This document shows positions 51,458-61,300 of a DNA stretch of 64,000 nt, piece after piece (position 1 is the first letter of the stretch; every line of letters begins with the position of its first letter). The translations under genes and the position numbers were made by a program. The stretch is from an uncultured Trueperaceae bacterium (GTDB taxonomy: Bacteria; Deinococcota; Deinococci; Deinococcales; Trueperaceae): NCBI GenBank assembly GCA_937873495.1, contig CALMXZ010000010.1, forward strand, positions 310,001 through 374,000, written 5' to 3'. Under the pieces are notes generated by a model that was given only the letters and a program-made list of their open reading frames with translations, was not told the DNA's origin and made no database searches.

Positions 51458-52234
51458 TTACCGCCGGGAACTCACCTCCTCTGGAAGAACGGCACCGTAG
51501 TCGTTGCCGAAGGAGTTGCGTACGAACGTGATGACGCCGGCGATCTTCTGGTCGTCGAGAGCGGCCTTGAAGGGCGGCATGCCGTGCTCGATGAAGCCGT
51601 TGAGCACGCGTTCGACGATGAAGTCGGTGTTGCCGACGATGGTGTTGCTTGCCAGGGCCGGACCGATGCGCCCTTCGCCCTTGTCGCCGTGGCACACGGC
51701 GCAGTTCGCGGCGAAGACGGCCGCGCCCTCCGTCATGAGCGCGTCGAGGGCGGTCTCAGGGAGATCGACCTTCTGCTCGGGTAGCTTGTCGAGGATGGCG
51801 TCGCCGGCGGGAGACACGAGGAAGAACTCGCCGCCGAGCTTCTGACCGCGCGTCGTGCCGGGCGCCGTGTCGCGCTTGAAGGTGTAGAGGGGGTGACCGT
51901 TGTAGGTGAGCTGGACGCTGCCGTCGGCGCGCGTGGCGGTGCCGACCAGGCTCTGGTCGGCACCTTCGCCGGCAGTGGCGACGCCGTCCTCGCCCGCGAG
52001 CAGAGCGATCCAGTTGTTGGCGCATGCGTCGACACAGGCGCTGGCGTCGGCCTCGTCCTTCGTGTACAGGTAAAGGGAGTGCCCATCGGGCGTGACCAAG
52101 TAGGTGCCGTAGTCGGCCGTGGTGACGACCGTGAGATCGGCCGGAGCCGCTTCCTGGGCGATGACGTAGAAAGTCAGGCCGGCCACGACCAGTGCCGTGA
52201 GTAGGGCGAGACGTTTGAGCTTCCTGTCGATCAT
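51458..52234 (-). CDS. Secreted-repeat (Lipoprotein_15) domain fused to cytochrome c
   Basis: 258-aa exported protein. A signal segment (residues 8-27) is followed by a domain with two copies of the secreted-repeat motif: GTYLVTPDGHSLYLYTKD with CVDACANNW (residues 42-75) and LTYNGHPLYTFKRD through LGGEFFLVSPAG (109-144). The C-terminal cytochrome c (165-245) has the heme motif CAVCH at 178-182 and likely axial Met219 (HGMPPF). Its place directly upstream of the dehydrogenase suggests it is the electron acceptor (XoxG/ExaB role). GGAGGAG lies 6 bases before the ATG. Fusion to the repeat domain is unusual for this partner. Confidence 0.9.
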   Translation of the reverse strand: MIDRKLKRLALLTALVVAGLTFYVIAQEAAPADLTVVTTADYGTYLVTPDGHSLYLYTKDEADASACVDACANNWIALLAGEDGVATAGEGADQSLVGTATRADGSVQLTYNGHPLYTFKRDTAPGTTRGQKLGGEFFLVSPAGDAILDKLPEQKVDLPETALDALMTEGAAVFAANCAVCHGDKGEGRIGPALASNTIVGNTDFIVERVLNGFIEHGMPPFKAALDDQKIAGVITFVRNSFGNDYGAVLPEEVSSRR

Positions 52235-52419
52235 CTACTTCTCCTCCGTCAAGTTCGCGTGGGTTTGGCCGGTCATGGGTTCTCGGCTGGCCTCGCTCTC
52301 GCGGGGGAAGCTTTGGGTTCGCTGGGCCGGCGCCGCTCTCCGAGCACCCGAATGACCTGCGTGGCCGACCCCTTCGGAAGGCGGGGTGCGAAGCCCAAAC
52401 GCAAACAGGTTTGAGGAAG

Positions 52420-52448
52420 ATGATAGTCGGGACATAAGTCCCGCGCAA
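52420..52448 (-). promoter_or_regulatory. Promoter of the cytochrome-dehydrogenase-XoxJ operon
   Basis: On the minus strand TTGCGC (52443-52448), a 17-base spacer and TATCAT (52420-52425). It would give a leader of about 180 bases before the cytochrome start. The spacer is almost filled by an inverted repeat. Confidence 0.65.
52428..52443. promoter_or_regulatory. Inverted repeat in the promoter spacer (candidate operator)
   Basis: CGGGAC-ATAA-GTCCCG, a perfect 6-bp dyad with a 4-base centre, lying between the -35 and -10 boxes of the dehydrogenase operon promoter. This is where repressors or MerR-like activators bind. The regulator is not known. Confidence 0.6.
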
Positions 52449-52814
52449 GTAGCGAGGCATCGTGTACGACGAAGAGTGGTCGGCCGCTGCCGTGGTGGAC
52501 GGGAAAGAGCCACGGGCCGAACATCGGTGCTCACCGATGCGAGAGGGTAGCGTCGGCTCGGCTAGGTACTGGTCTCGGGGCGCGTGCTATCCTGCTTGTT
52601 CGCGGCCCGCGTAACGCGCCTCGGGCGTGACGGGCGTGACGGGCGGGTGCCGGAGCCGAGCTCCGCATCTCGCCGGCGAGCAGGTGACAGGAGTAAGAGC
52701 TTCTGCGCGGGGACAAGTGAGAATGGTCGGGCGGCCCGGGTGGTCGTCCATGGTTTCGTGTCGTGGCACCGAACCGTGCGCTGCACGGCGGCGGGCGCTT
52801 CTCGGGAGGTAACG
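52449..52814. other. Upstream region and long leader of rpoD
   Basis: About 365 bases between the dehydrogenase-operon promoter and the rpoD start. An extended -10 motif TGCTATCCT lies at 52585-52593 on the plus strand and is the best rpoD promoter candidate, giving a leader of about 215 bases. Part of that leader has short GACGGGCGTGACGGGCG-type direct repeats (52627-52647). I see no supported small gene. Confidence 0.45.
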
Positions 52815-54773
<1,959 letters not shown>

Positions 54774-54793
54774 CGGTCCGCTCCGGGCCGTCG

Positions 54794-54832
54794 GGTGAGT
54801 GCCGCCCCTCTCGCTGAGGGGCGGCACTCACC
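54794..54832. terminator. Bidirectional terminator after rpoD
   Basis: A perfect 17-bp stem (54794-54810 with 54816-54832) and a 5-base loop, between rpoD and the convergent histidine kinase gene. The following tract is only weakly T-rich (GTTTC). A 12-base unit GTTTCAGCTCAC is then repeated twice in tandem (54833-54856). Confidence 0.85.
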
Positions 54833-54884
54833 GTTTCAGCTCACGTTTCAGCTCACCGTGCTGTTCATCACGGCGCGTTTCGGT

Positions 54885-55853
54885 TCACGGCGCGGCCGAC
54901 CCGGCGACGATCGGGAGCGAGAGCTCGGCCGTCAAGCCCCTCTCGGAGTTGGAGAGGTTGAGGTCGCCCTCTAGCGCTTTCGCCAGGAACGCGACGAACG
55001 ACAGCCCCAACCCCATGCCGTCGCCGTCGCCGGCGCGGTAGAACGGCTCGATGGCTCGCTCGAGGTGAGGCGAGGCGAGGCCGGGCCCTTCGTCGTTGAC
55101 TGAGAGGGTCACGAAGCGCTCGCCGACCCGCAGCTCGACCGTCGCGCCGCCGCTCCCATGCCGCAGAGCGTTGTCGAGCAGGTTGGTCACAGCTTGCTGG
55201 AAGAGGCGCGCGTGCCTGACGGGCGTGTCAGCTAAGGCCGGCAGGAGCCTCACGCGGCCCCGTTCGTCGGGGGTGAGGCCGGAGATCACGTCCGTGACGA
55301 CGGCGGAGGCCGAACGCGTGTCAGGCTGCGGCTCGGAGGCGCGCGCGAGCGCCAGGAGCGCCGCCAGGATCTCTTCCAGCTGCGCCACCGCGCGCGCCAG
55401 CGCGGGCATGACCTCGGCAGCGGGGACGTAGCCGAGCTGGGCGCGCTCGATCTGCAGCCGCATGGCGCTCAGGGGCGTACGCAGCTCGTGGGAGGCGTAG
55501 CGGGTGAAGGCCCGTTCGCGGTCGACGTACCCCTCGATGGTCGCGGCCATGGCGTTGAAGCTGGTCGCCAGTTCGGCGAGCTCGTCTCTGCCGGCAGGGA
55601 CCTGGAGCGGCCGGTCGAACGACTGGCGTGCGACGTGCCTGGTCGCCTCGGTCAGCCGCCGCAGCGGCGCGCCTATGCGGCGGGCGAGCAGCCAGGCCGC
55701 GAGGACGGCGATGCCGAGCATGATCGGGATGTCGATCAGGTCGAGGAAGAGCCGCTCGTCCTCGAACTGGTCGATCCACACGTCGAGGAGGCCCTCCACG
55801 AGGATGGAGCACGCGACCGCGCCGAGCACGGCGACGAAGACGGAGCGCCGCAC
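54885..55853 (-). CDS. Two-component sensor histidine kinase
   Basis: Inner-membrane kinase of 322 aa. Two N-terminal helices (about 4-20 and 40-58) enclose a periplasmic loop of only about 20 residues, so there is no dedicated sensor domain. A HAMP domain (about 60-112) leads to the dimerisation/phosphoacceptor box SHELRTPLSAM (His near 121) and a HATPase domain with the N-box NLLDNALRHG, NDEGPGL and GMGLGLSFV. It lies 1 base after the response regulator stop. Its place inside the PQQ island suggests, but does not prove, that it responds to alcohol oxidation or envelope state. Confidence 0.93.
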   Translation of the reverse strand: MRRSVFVAVLGAVACSILVEGLLDVWIDQFEDERLFLDLIDIPIMLGIAVLAAWLLARRIGAPLRRLTEATRHVARQSFDRPLQVPAGRDELAELATSFNAMAATIEGYVDRERAFTRYASHELRTPLSAMRLQIERAQLGYVPAAEVMPALARAVAQLEEILAALLALARASEPQPDTRSASAVVTDVISGLTPDERGRVRLLPALADTPVRHARLFQQAVTNLLDNALRHGSGGATVELRVGERFVTLSVNDEGPGLASPHLERAIEPFYRAGDGDGMGLGLSFVAFLAKALEGDLNLSNSERGLTAELSLPIVAGSAAP

Positions 55854-55854
55854 G

Positions 55855-56514
55855 TCAGGCCGGCCCCAGCCGGTAGCCGCCCGGCACGGTCTGGATGATC
55901 CCGTCGGAGATCTTGTGGCGGAGCTGGCTGACGTAGACGCGCACCACGCTGGCGCCGGACGTGGCCTCGGGGAAGAAGCGGTCGAGGAGCTCGTCCGTGC
56001 TGAACGTGCGGTCGGGGTAATGGGCGAAGTACTCGAGCATCACGAACTCGCGCTCGGTCAGGTCGACGTTGGAGCCGGCCCACATGACCCTGCGCGTCGT
56101 CAGGTCGATGCGCAGCTCGGCCCTCTCGAACACGGCGCGCTTGGTGTCCGCGACGCGGCGGAGGAGCGCGCGTACCCGCGCCATGAACTCACGCAGGCCG
56201 AACGGCTTGTAGAGGTAGTCGTCGCCGCCGAGGTCGAGGCCCATGACCGCGTCGCCTTCGGTGTCGCGCGCGCTCATGAACATGAGCGGGGCGAGGAAGC
56301 CCTGGCTCCGCAGCGTCGTGGCCACCTCGAAACCGGCGTCGTCGTTGCCGGGGAACATGACGTCGAGGATGGCGAGGTCGAAGCCGCCGCTGGTGAACTC
56401 CTGGAAGACGTCGTCCGGGCGCTCCACCCACCTGACGTCGTAACGCTGCGACTCGAGGGCCTCGACGAGCGGCTCGGCGATGTCGCGGTTGTCTTCCAAC
56501 AACAGGATGCGCAT
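55855..56514 (-). CDS. OmpR-family response regulator
   Basis: 219-aa regulator. The receiver domain has acidic Glu7/Asp8 (LLLEDNRD), phosphoacceptor Asp in AILDVMFPG, Ser in FMSARD and Lys in YLYKPFG. The winged-helix domain (about 125-218) includes LTEREFVMLEYFA and VRVYVSQLRHKI. It is the first gene of the RR-HK pair and is divergent from the periplasmic binding protein gene; a 14-bp perfect palindrome lies between them. Confidence 0.94.
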   Translation of the reverse strand: MRILLLEDNRDIAEPLVEALESQRYDVRWVERPDDVFQEFTSGGFDLAILDVMFPGNDDAGFEVATTLRSQGFLAPLMFMSARDTEGDAVMGLDLGGDDYLYKPFGLREFMARVRALLRRVADTKRAVFERAELRIDLTTRRVMWAGSNVDLTEREFVMLEYFAHYPDRTFSTDELLDRFFPEATSGASVVRVYVSQLRHKISDGIIQTVPGGYRLGPA

Positions 56515-56554
56515 GGCGTCTCTCGTGTGCGTCGTGGACTGGCTTGGCGGACGG

Positions 56555-56568
56555 GGCCGACGTCGGCC
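56555..56568. promoter_or_regulatory. 14-bp perfect palindrome in the divergent RR/binding-protein region
   Basis: GGCCGAC-GTCGGCC, next to an AT-rich stretch CCTATATCATC (56570-56580) that offers -10 boxes on both strands. Its position between the response regulator and the plus-strand arm suits a shared operator. OmpR-type proteins usually bind direct repeats, so the binder may be another regulator. Confidence 0.5.
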
Positions 56569-56671
56569 ATCCTATATCATCGCCTCCTGGAATCGGAAGC
56601 ATTCCGTCGACCCGAGCGCCGGCGGGGTCGCTTCGCCCACGCCAGGGGGACGGGATGGAGGCGGAACGAAG

Positions 56672-58003
56672 TTGAACGAAGCCGTCAGATCATCGATCGG
56701 TGACGATGAAGCGCGTAACGGGGCCGTACGGCGGTTGAGGCGGAGCGCGGCGACCACGGTCGCCGCGCTCGCGCTCCTCGTCGGGACGGTGAGTGCGCAG
56801 GAGGGCCTGGAGGCCGGCTTCCGGGTCGGGATCGTCCTCCCAGGTCCGGGCGAGGAAGGCGCCGCTATCAGCGGGGCGCTGGCGCGCGGCGCCGCGCAGG
56901 GCGCCGCGATGGCGAACGACGAGTTCGGCTTCAACGCGGAGATGCTCGGCTACGTGTTCTCTGCGGAGACGGCGGTGGCCGACGGCCCCGAGGGCGTCGT
57001 GGCCGCCGCGCAGGCGCTGCTGGACGAGCACGGGGTCTACGGCGTCGTCGGCGGCTTCGACCTGGCCGAGGCCGAGGCCCTCGCCGAATGGTCGGCCGAG
57101 GTCGGGGTGCCGTTCATCAACGTCGGCGCCTCCGCCGACGTGCTCCGCAACGAGCAGTGCCGGCCGACGCTCTTCAACGTGGAGCCGAGCGCGGCCATGT
57201 ACCTGGACGCCATGGCCGGCTGGTACGTGCGCTCCGGTCTGCGCGACTGGTACTTCCTGCTGGCCGGCGACGACGAGTCCGCGGCGCAGCTGGGCCGGAT
57301 CGAGCGCACCCTCAACGAGCGCCACTTCGCGGCGAACGTCGCCGGCAGCACGGTCGTCGGACCGACCACCGACTGGGACGACATCGCGGCGCGCATCTCA
57401 CGTTCGCGCGCCGACTTCGTCATCCTCTTCATGGGCGCAGAGGACCAGCTCGCCGCCGTCCACGAGCTGGACGCGCGCGGGGTATCCGCCATGGTGACCG
57501 GCTACCCCTACCAGGCGGCGCAGACCAGGGACTTCTACCGGGCGTGGCGCGCCGCCGCCCCGACGCTCGGCGCCGGTCACCGCATCTCGGCCTGGGAGGC
57601 GACCCTCGACGCCTACGGCGCGCGTGAGCTCAACGCCCGCTACCGCATGACGTACGGCGAGCCAATGGACACGAGCGCCTGGGCCGTCTACCAGGGCGTG
57701 AAGATCCTGTACGAGGCGGCGTTCTTCGGCAGCTCGGCGGCGCCGGACGCCGTGATGGCCTACCTCACCGGCCCGCAGTCGGTGTTCGACGTCTGGAAGG
57801 GCATCGGCACGAGCTTCAGGCCGTGGGACCACCAGCTGCGCCAGCCGCTCTACCTCGTGAAGATCGACCGGACCGAGGAGGCCGCGTTCACCCTCGCCAC
57901 GTTGGTCGGCGAGCTCCCCGCCATCTACATGCCGGGCACTGAAGTCGTCGAGCGGCTCGACCAGTTGGGCGAGTTGGCGGCCGCCAGCCGCTGCGGCAGG
58001 TGA
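56672..58003 (+). CDS. Periplasmic binding protein of the PQQ alcohol dehydrogenase ABC system
   Basis: Exported Peripla_BP_6-like protein of 443 aa. A twin-Arg-like basic stretch and signal (VAALALLVGTVSAQ) precede FRVGIVLPGPGEEGAA. VPFINVGASADVLRNEQCRPTLFNVEPS and HQLRQPLYLVKI are the features of the binding protein found with PQQ alcohol dehydrogenases. The same segments occur in the second half of the fused protein at 47298-49385. The TTG start has GGAGG 9 bases upstream; a longer frame has no SD. It heads the plus-strand arm of the island. Confidence 0.87.
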   Translation: MNEAVRSSIGDDEARNGAVRRLRRSAATTVAALALLVGTVSAQEGLEAGFRVGIVLPGPGEEGAAISGALARGAAQGAAMANDEFGFNAEMLGYVFSAETAVADGPEGVVAAAQALLDEHGVYGVVGGFDLAEAEALAEWSAEVGVPFINVGASADVLRNEQCRPTLFNVEPSAAMYLDAMAGWYVRSGLRDWYFLLAGDDESAAQLGRIERTLNERHFAANVAGSTVVGPTTDWDDIAARISRSRADFVILFMGAEDQLAAVHELDARGVSAMVTGYPYQAAQTRDFYRAWRAAAPTLGAGHRISAWEATLDAYGARELNARYRMTYGEPMDTSAWAVYQGVKILYEAAFFGSSAAPDAVMAYLTGPQSVFDVWKGIGTSFRPWDHQLRQPLYLVKIDRTEEAAFTLATLVGELPAIYMPGTEVVERLDQLGELAAASRCGR

Positions 58004-58105
58004 GGCCTGCTTACTTACGTTCGCCTTACGTAGCGACGATAACGTGGTGCGGCACGACCCTCGTGACTCACTGCCCTGGTGTCGTAGCGTCGTTCGCTCG
58101 TACAT

Positions 58106-58128
58106 GCTCGCGCTCGTTGGACGCGAGC
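58106..58128 (+). other. Stem-loop abutting the SD of the beta-propeller gene
   Basis: GCTCGCG/CGCGAGC, a 7-bp stem with a 9-base loop, ending directly before the GGGAGG SD. It could modulate translation initiation or stabilise the transcript. No direct evidence. Confidence 0.35.
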
Positions 58129-58139
58129 GGGAGGAGACC

Positions 58140-59186
58140 ATGGAGCATCCGAAACGTCTCGCCGCCGCCATCCGCGTAGGCTTGCTCGCCCTGGGGGTCG
58201 GCCTGGTGTCGGCCGCCGGCACGGCGCTGGCCCAGGACTCGTACCGGCTGTACGTCGCCAACGAGTTCAGCGCCGACATCACGGTCATCGACACGGCGAG
58301 CGGTGAGGTCATCGATACCCTGTCCATCTCCGGCAGGCCGGGCGAGGTCCGGCCGCGCGGCATGGCGGTCAGCCCGGACGGCACGATCGTCTACGCCTCG
58401 GTGAGCGACTTCAACCCGGTGCTCGAGACGCCGGAGGACAAGATCCTCGCCATCGACGTGCGCACCAACGAGGTCGTGCGCGAGTTCCGCGCCGGCGGCA
58501 ACCCCGAGCGGGTCGCGGTCAGCCCCGACGGCACGCAGGTTTGGGCGGCCCTCGAGGCGATCGCCCAGGGCGCGGGCTACGACGCCGTCACCGGCGAGCA
58601 GCTCGCCAGCTTCCGAGTGGGCGTCGAGGCCGAGGGCGTGGCGGTCAGTCCGGACGGCAAGTGGGTCTACATCACGGCCGAGGCCACCCACACGGTCACG
58701 GTGATCGACCGCGAGGCGCTCAAGGTCGTCACGCACGTGCTGGTCGGCAACCGGCCCCGCGTCGTCGAGTTCTCCAACGACGGCAGCAGGGCGTACGTGA
58801 CCGCCGAGATCGGCGGCACCGTCTCCGTCATCGACACGAGCACGCACAAGGTCGTGAACACGATCAACCTCGGCCTCGACTCGCGGCCGGTCGAGATCGC
58901 CGTCGATCCGACGAGCTCCCTCATCTACGTGGCGGGCGGCGGCACGAGCGCCGTCTACGTCATCGACACGACCACCGACCAGATCGTCAACACGATCAAG
59001 GAGAACATGGGGCGGCGCCCGTGGGGCATCGCCATCACGCCGGACGGCAAGACGGTCTTCACGGCCAACGGCCTCTCGGATAGCGTCAGCGTCATCGACA
59101 CGGCCTGCGGCTGCGTCGTCAAGAACATCCCTGCCGGTCGGGGTGCCCACTCGGCCGAGATCGGAGTGATCCCAGGTGGTATCTAG
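58140..59186 (+). CDS. YVTN beta-propeller protein of the PQQ alcohol dehydrogenase system
   Basis: Exported seven-bladed beta-propeller of 348 aa. The signal peptide ends at GTALAQ. Repeats of the YVTN type follow: RLYVANEFSADITVIDTASGEV, VAVSPDGTQVWAAL, VYITAEATHTVTVIDRE, IYVAGGGTSAVYVIDT and VFTANGLSDSVSVIDT in turn. This is the family annotated as PQQ-dependent catabolism-associated beta-propeller. GGGAGG precedes the ATG at 58140 by 5 bases. A Cys-Gly-Cys near the C-terminus (TACGCVV) is noteworthy. It overlaps the next gene by 11 bases. Confidence 0.9.
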   Translation: MEHPKRLAAAIRVGLLALGVGLVSAAGTALAQDSYRLYVANEFSADITVIDTASGEVIDTLSISGRPGEVRPRGMAVSPDGTIVYASVSDFNPVLETPEDKILAIDVRTNEVVREFRAGGNPERVAVSPDGTQVWAALEAIAQGAGYDAVTGEQLASFRVGVEAEGVAVSPDGKWVYITAEATHTVTVIDREALKVVTHVLVGNRPRVVEFSNDGSRAYVTAEIGGTVSVIDTSTHKVVNTINLGLDSRPVEIAVDPTSSLIYVAGGGTSAVYVIDTTTDQIVNTIKENMGRRPWGIAITPDGKTVFTANGLSDSVSVIDTACGCVVKNIPAGRGAHSAEIGVIPGGI

Positions 59187-60261
59187 GCTCTTCCGCGGCA
59201 CGGCGCTCGCGCTCGTCGCCGCCTTCATCGCTACGGCCTTCGCCCAGTACGGCTACCAGCCGTTCTTCGACCAGCCGCTCATCCAGAGCCGTGCGTACGG
59301 CATGGAGCTCATCCTGGTGCGGCTGCGCGCCATCGACCAGTTCGACGCGCCGCTCGACGACGACCTCATGGAGCTGATCGAGCTGATCGGCGAGAGCGAC
59401 GTCAACCGCTTCATAGGCACGGTGCGCGCCGCCGATCCTGAACTGGCTGAGGAGCTGCTCGACGAGATCGAGGAGCTCGAGGAGAAGGCGGAGGAGGGCA
59501 GGAACCACCACGGCTCCGTCCGCGAGGTCCGCGAACTCACCGAGCGTGCCTACGACCTGATCATCCCGTCCGAGATCCGCAAGTCGCCTGCGTTCCTTGC
59601 TGCGTTGATCGCCGATCTCACCTTGGGTGAGGGCGGTATCGCCGAAGGTTACGAGGAGGCCATCCTCGACGAGGAGCCGTTCCTGTTCACTGGCGGCTGG
59701 TCCTCGCTGCAGAGCGTCAAGGAGCTATGGTCGCAGCTCGCCGTCTACGCCACACCGGCGCAGGCCGCCGACGTGAACGAGATGCTCGCCCAGCTCGACG
59801 GCATCTACTTCGCCCCTGAACCGCCGGAACCCCTCGTCGGCAACCCCGAGGAGGCCGAGGCGCCGGCCCAGCGCATGCTTGGCCTCATCGAACCCATCGC
59901 CGACGCCGAAGTGTTCGCCGGTCGCGACATGCAGGCGTTGGCCGTCAGCCTCGTCGCCACGCAGGCGCAGGCGTGCCGCGCCTACGAGGCAGGCAACGAC
60001 GAGGTGGGCCTCGAAGGCGTGTACGCCGTCGGCGAGATGTACGCCAGGTACCTGGCCGGGTTCCTCGGCTTCATGGCCCCCGACGTGCACGAAGAGGCTG
60101 CCGAGACCATCTACGCCCTCACCGGCATCCAGGACGAGGGGGCGGAGGACGAGGACGACGAGGACGAGGAAGACGAGCGTCCGGCGGTCGCCGACCCGGC
60201 CGACGCCTGCCGCGAACTGCTCGAGGCACTCGAAGAAGCTGTAGAGGTTCTGGGAGGCTGA
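59176..60261 (+). CDS. Unrecognised secreted protein with acidic tail in the PQQ island
   Basis: 361-aa protein, family not recognised. A signal peptide (FRGTALALVAAFIATAFAQ) precedes a mostly helical, acidic protein with Glu-rich segments (LLDEIEELEEKAEEG) and a C-terminal acidic stretch of Asp/Glu over about 15 residues near position 317-332. Two Cys occur late (QACRAYEAG and DACRELLEAL). The GTG start overlaps the propeller stop by 11 bases, so it is made with the propeller and precedes the ABC genes. Acidic runs could bind calcium or lanthanide ions, but that is only a guess. Confidence 0.78.
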   Translation: MVSRLFRGTALALVAAFIATAFAQYGYQPFFDQPLIQSRAYGMELILVRLRAIDQFDAPLDDDLMELIELIGESDVNRFIGTVRAADPELAEELLDEIEELEEKAEEGRNHHGSVREVRELTERAYDLIIPSEIRKSPAFLAALIADLTLGEGGIAEGYEEAILDEEPFLFTGGWSSLQSVKELWSQLAVYATPAQAADVNEMLAQLDGIYFAPEPPEPLVGNPEEAEAPAQRMLGLIEPIADAEVFAGRDMQALAVSLVATQAQACRAYEAGNDEVGLEGVYAVGEMYARYLAGFLGFMAPDVHEEAAETIYALTGIQDEGAEDEDDEDEEDERPAVADPADACRELLEALEEAVEVLGG

Positions 60262-60364
60262 GGGCGCCGACGCGGGCTGCGCCGGGGTGCGTCCCGGCCT
60301 CCCCACGCGAGCGCTCGAAGCGCCTTGACCACCTTGCGAGGATGAGCGCGGTACTCTCCACGGG

Positions 60365-61300
60365 ATGAGCCCGACCGGCAGCGCCACCACTGTCATGGGC
60401 GGACCCGGGGACGACCAAGCGGCCATACTTGCAGACCGGCTCGGCCGCCGTTACGGAGACGTGACGGCGGTCGAGTCTTTCTCGCTGGCCATCCGGCCGG
60501 GCGAGTTCTTCGCCCTCCTCGGCCCCAACGGCGCCGGCAAGACGACCACGCTGCACATGCTCACGACCATGGTCCGGCCCACGGCCGGCACCGCGTCGGT
60601 GTTCGGACTCGACGTCGTGCGCCAGGCCCACGCGGTCAGGCGGCTCCTCGGCATGGTCTTCCAGGATCCGGCGCTCGACGACCGCCTGACCGCCAAGGAG
60701 AACCTCGAGATCCACGCCGTCCTGTACGGCATCGGGCGCAGTGAGCGCGCGCACGTGATCGAACGGGCCCTCGAATGGGCGGCGCTCACGGAGGCGCGCG
60801 ACAGACGCGTGCGGTCCTTCTCGGGCGGCATGAAGCGGCGCCTGGAGCTCGCCCGCGCGCTCACCCACTCGCCCAGGGTCCTGTTCCTCGACGAGCCGAC
60901 CATCGGCCTCGACCCGCAGGGGCGACGCAACCTCTGGGAGCACATCGCTGCGCTCCGCGAGGGCGGCATGACGGTCCTAATGACGACGCACAACCTGCCC
61001 GAGGCCGAGGCGTGCGACCGCGTCGGCATCATGGACGCCGGTCGCCTCGTCGCCGTCGGCACCCCGCGGGAGCTCGTCGCGCGCTACGGGGGGGCCGGTG
61101 CCGGCGGAGCCGAGGTCGCGATGCCGGGCCCAGGCAGGCTAGACCAGAACGCGCCTGGCCAGGCGCCGCGGGACTCGGAACCCGCCGACCTGGAGGACGT
61201 GTTCATCGCCCTCACCGGGAAGCAGCTGCGTGACGAGCAGGCGACGGCGCGCGACCGACTGGTGAGCTTCGCCAAGCGCGGCGGGGAGCACACGCGGTGA
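60365..61300 (+). CDS. ABC transporter ATP-binding protein of the PQQ alcohol dehydrogenase system
   Basis: ABC-2-type ATPase of 311 aa. Walker A GPNGAGKTT, Q-loop VFQDPALDD, signature FSGGMKRRLELARAL, Walker B VLFLDEPTIGLD and switch MTTHNLPEAE are all intact. The C-terminal 80 residues, Gly/Pro-rich, extend past the core. In known PQQ cassettes this ATPase pairs with the permease that follows. TACTCT lies 8-13 bases before the ATG with no SD, so a separate, nearly leaderless transcript is possible. Confidence 0.92.
   Translation: MSPTGSATTVMGGPGDDQAAILADRLGRRYGDVTAVESFSLAIRPGEFFALLGPNGAGKTTTLHMLTTMVRPTAGTASVFGLDVVRQAHAVRRLLGMVFQDPALDDRLTAKENLEIHAVLYGIGRSERAHVIERALEWAALTEARDRRVRSFSGGMKRRLELARALTHSPRVLFLDEPTIGLDPQGRRNLWEHIAALREGGMTVLMTTHNLPEAEACDRVGIMDAGRLVAVGTPRELVARYGGAGAGGAEVAMPGPGRLDQNAPGQAPRDSEPADLEDVFIALTGKQLRDEQATARDRLVSFAKRGGEHTR

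Noticed and set aside
52363-52485. GGCCGAC and GTCGGCC half-sites near the dehydrogenase operon, as possible partners of the palindrome at 56555
   Set aside because: They are single half-sites in very GC-rich DNA, more than 100 bases apart, so chance is the simplest explanation.
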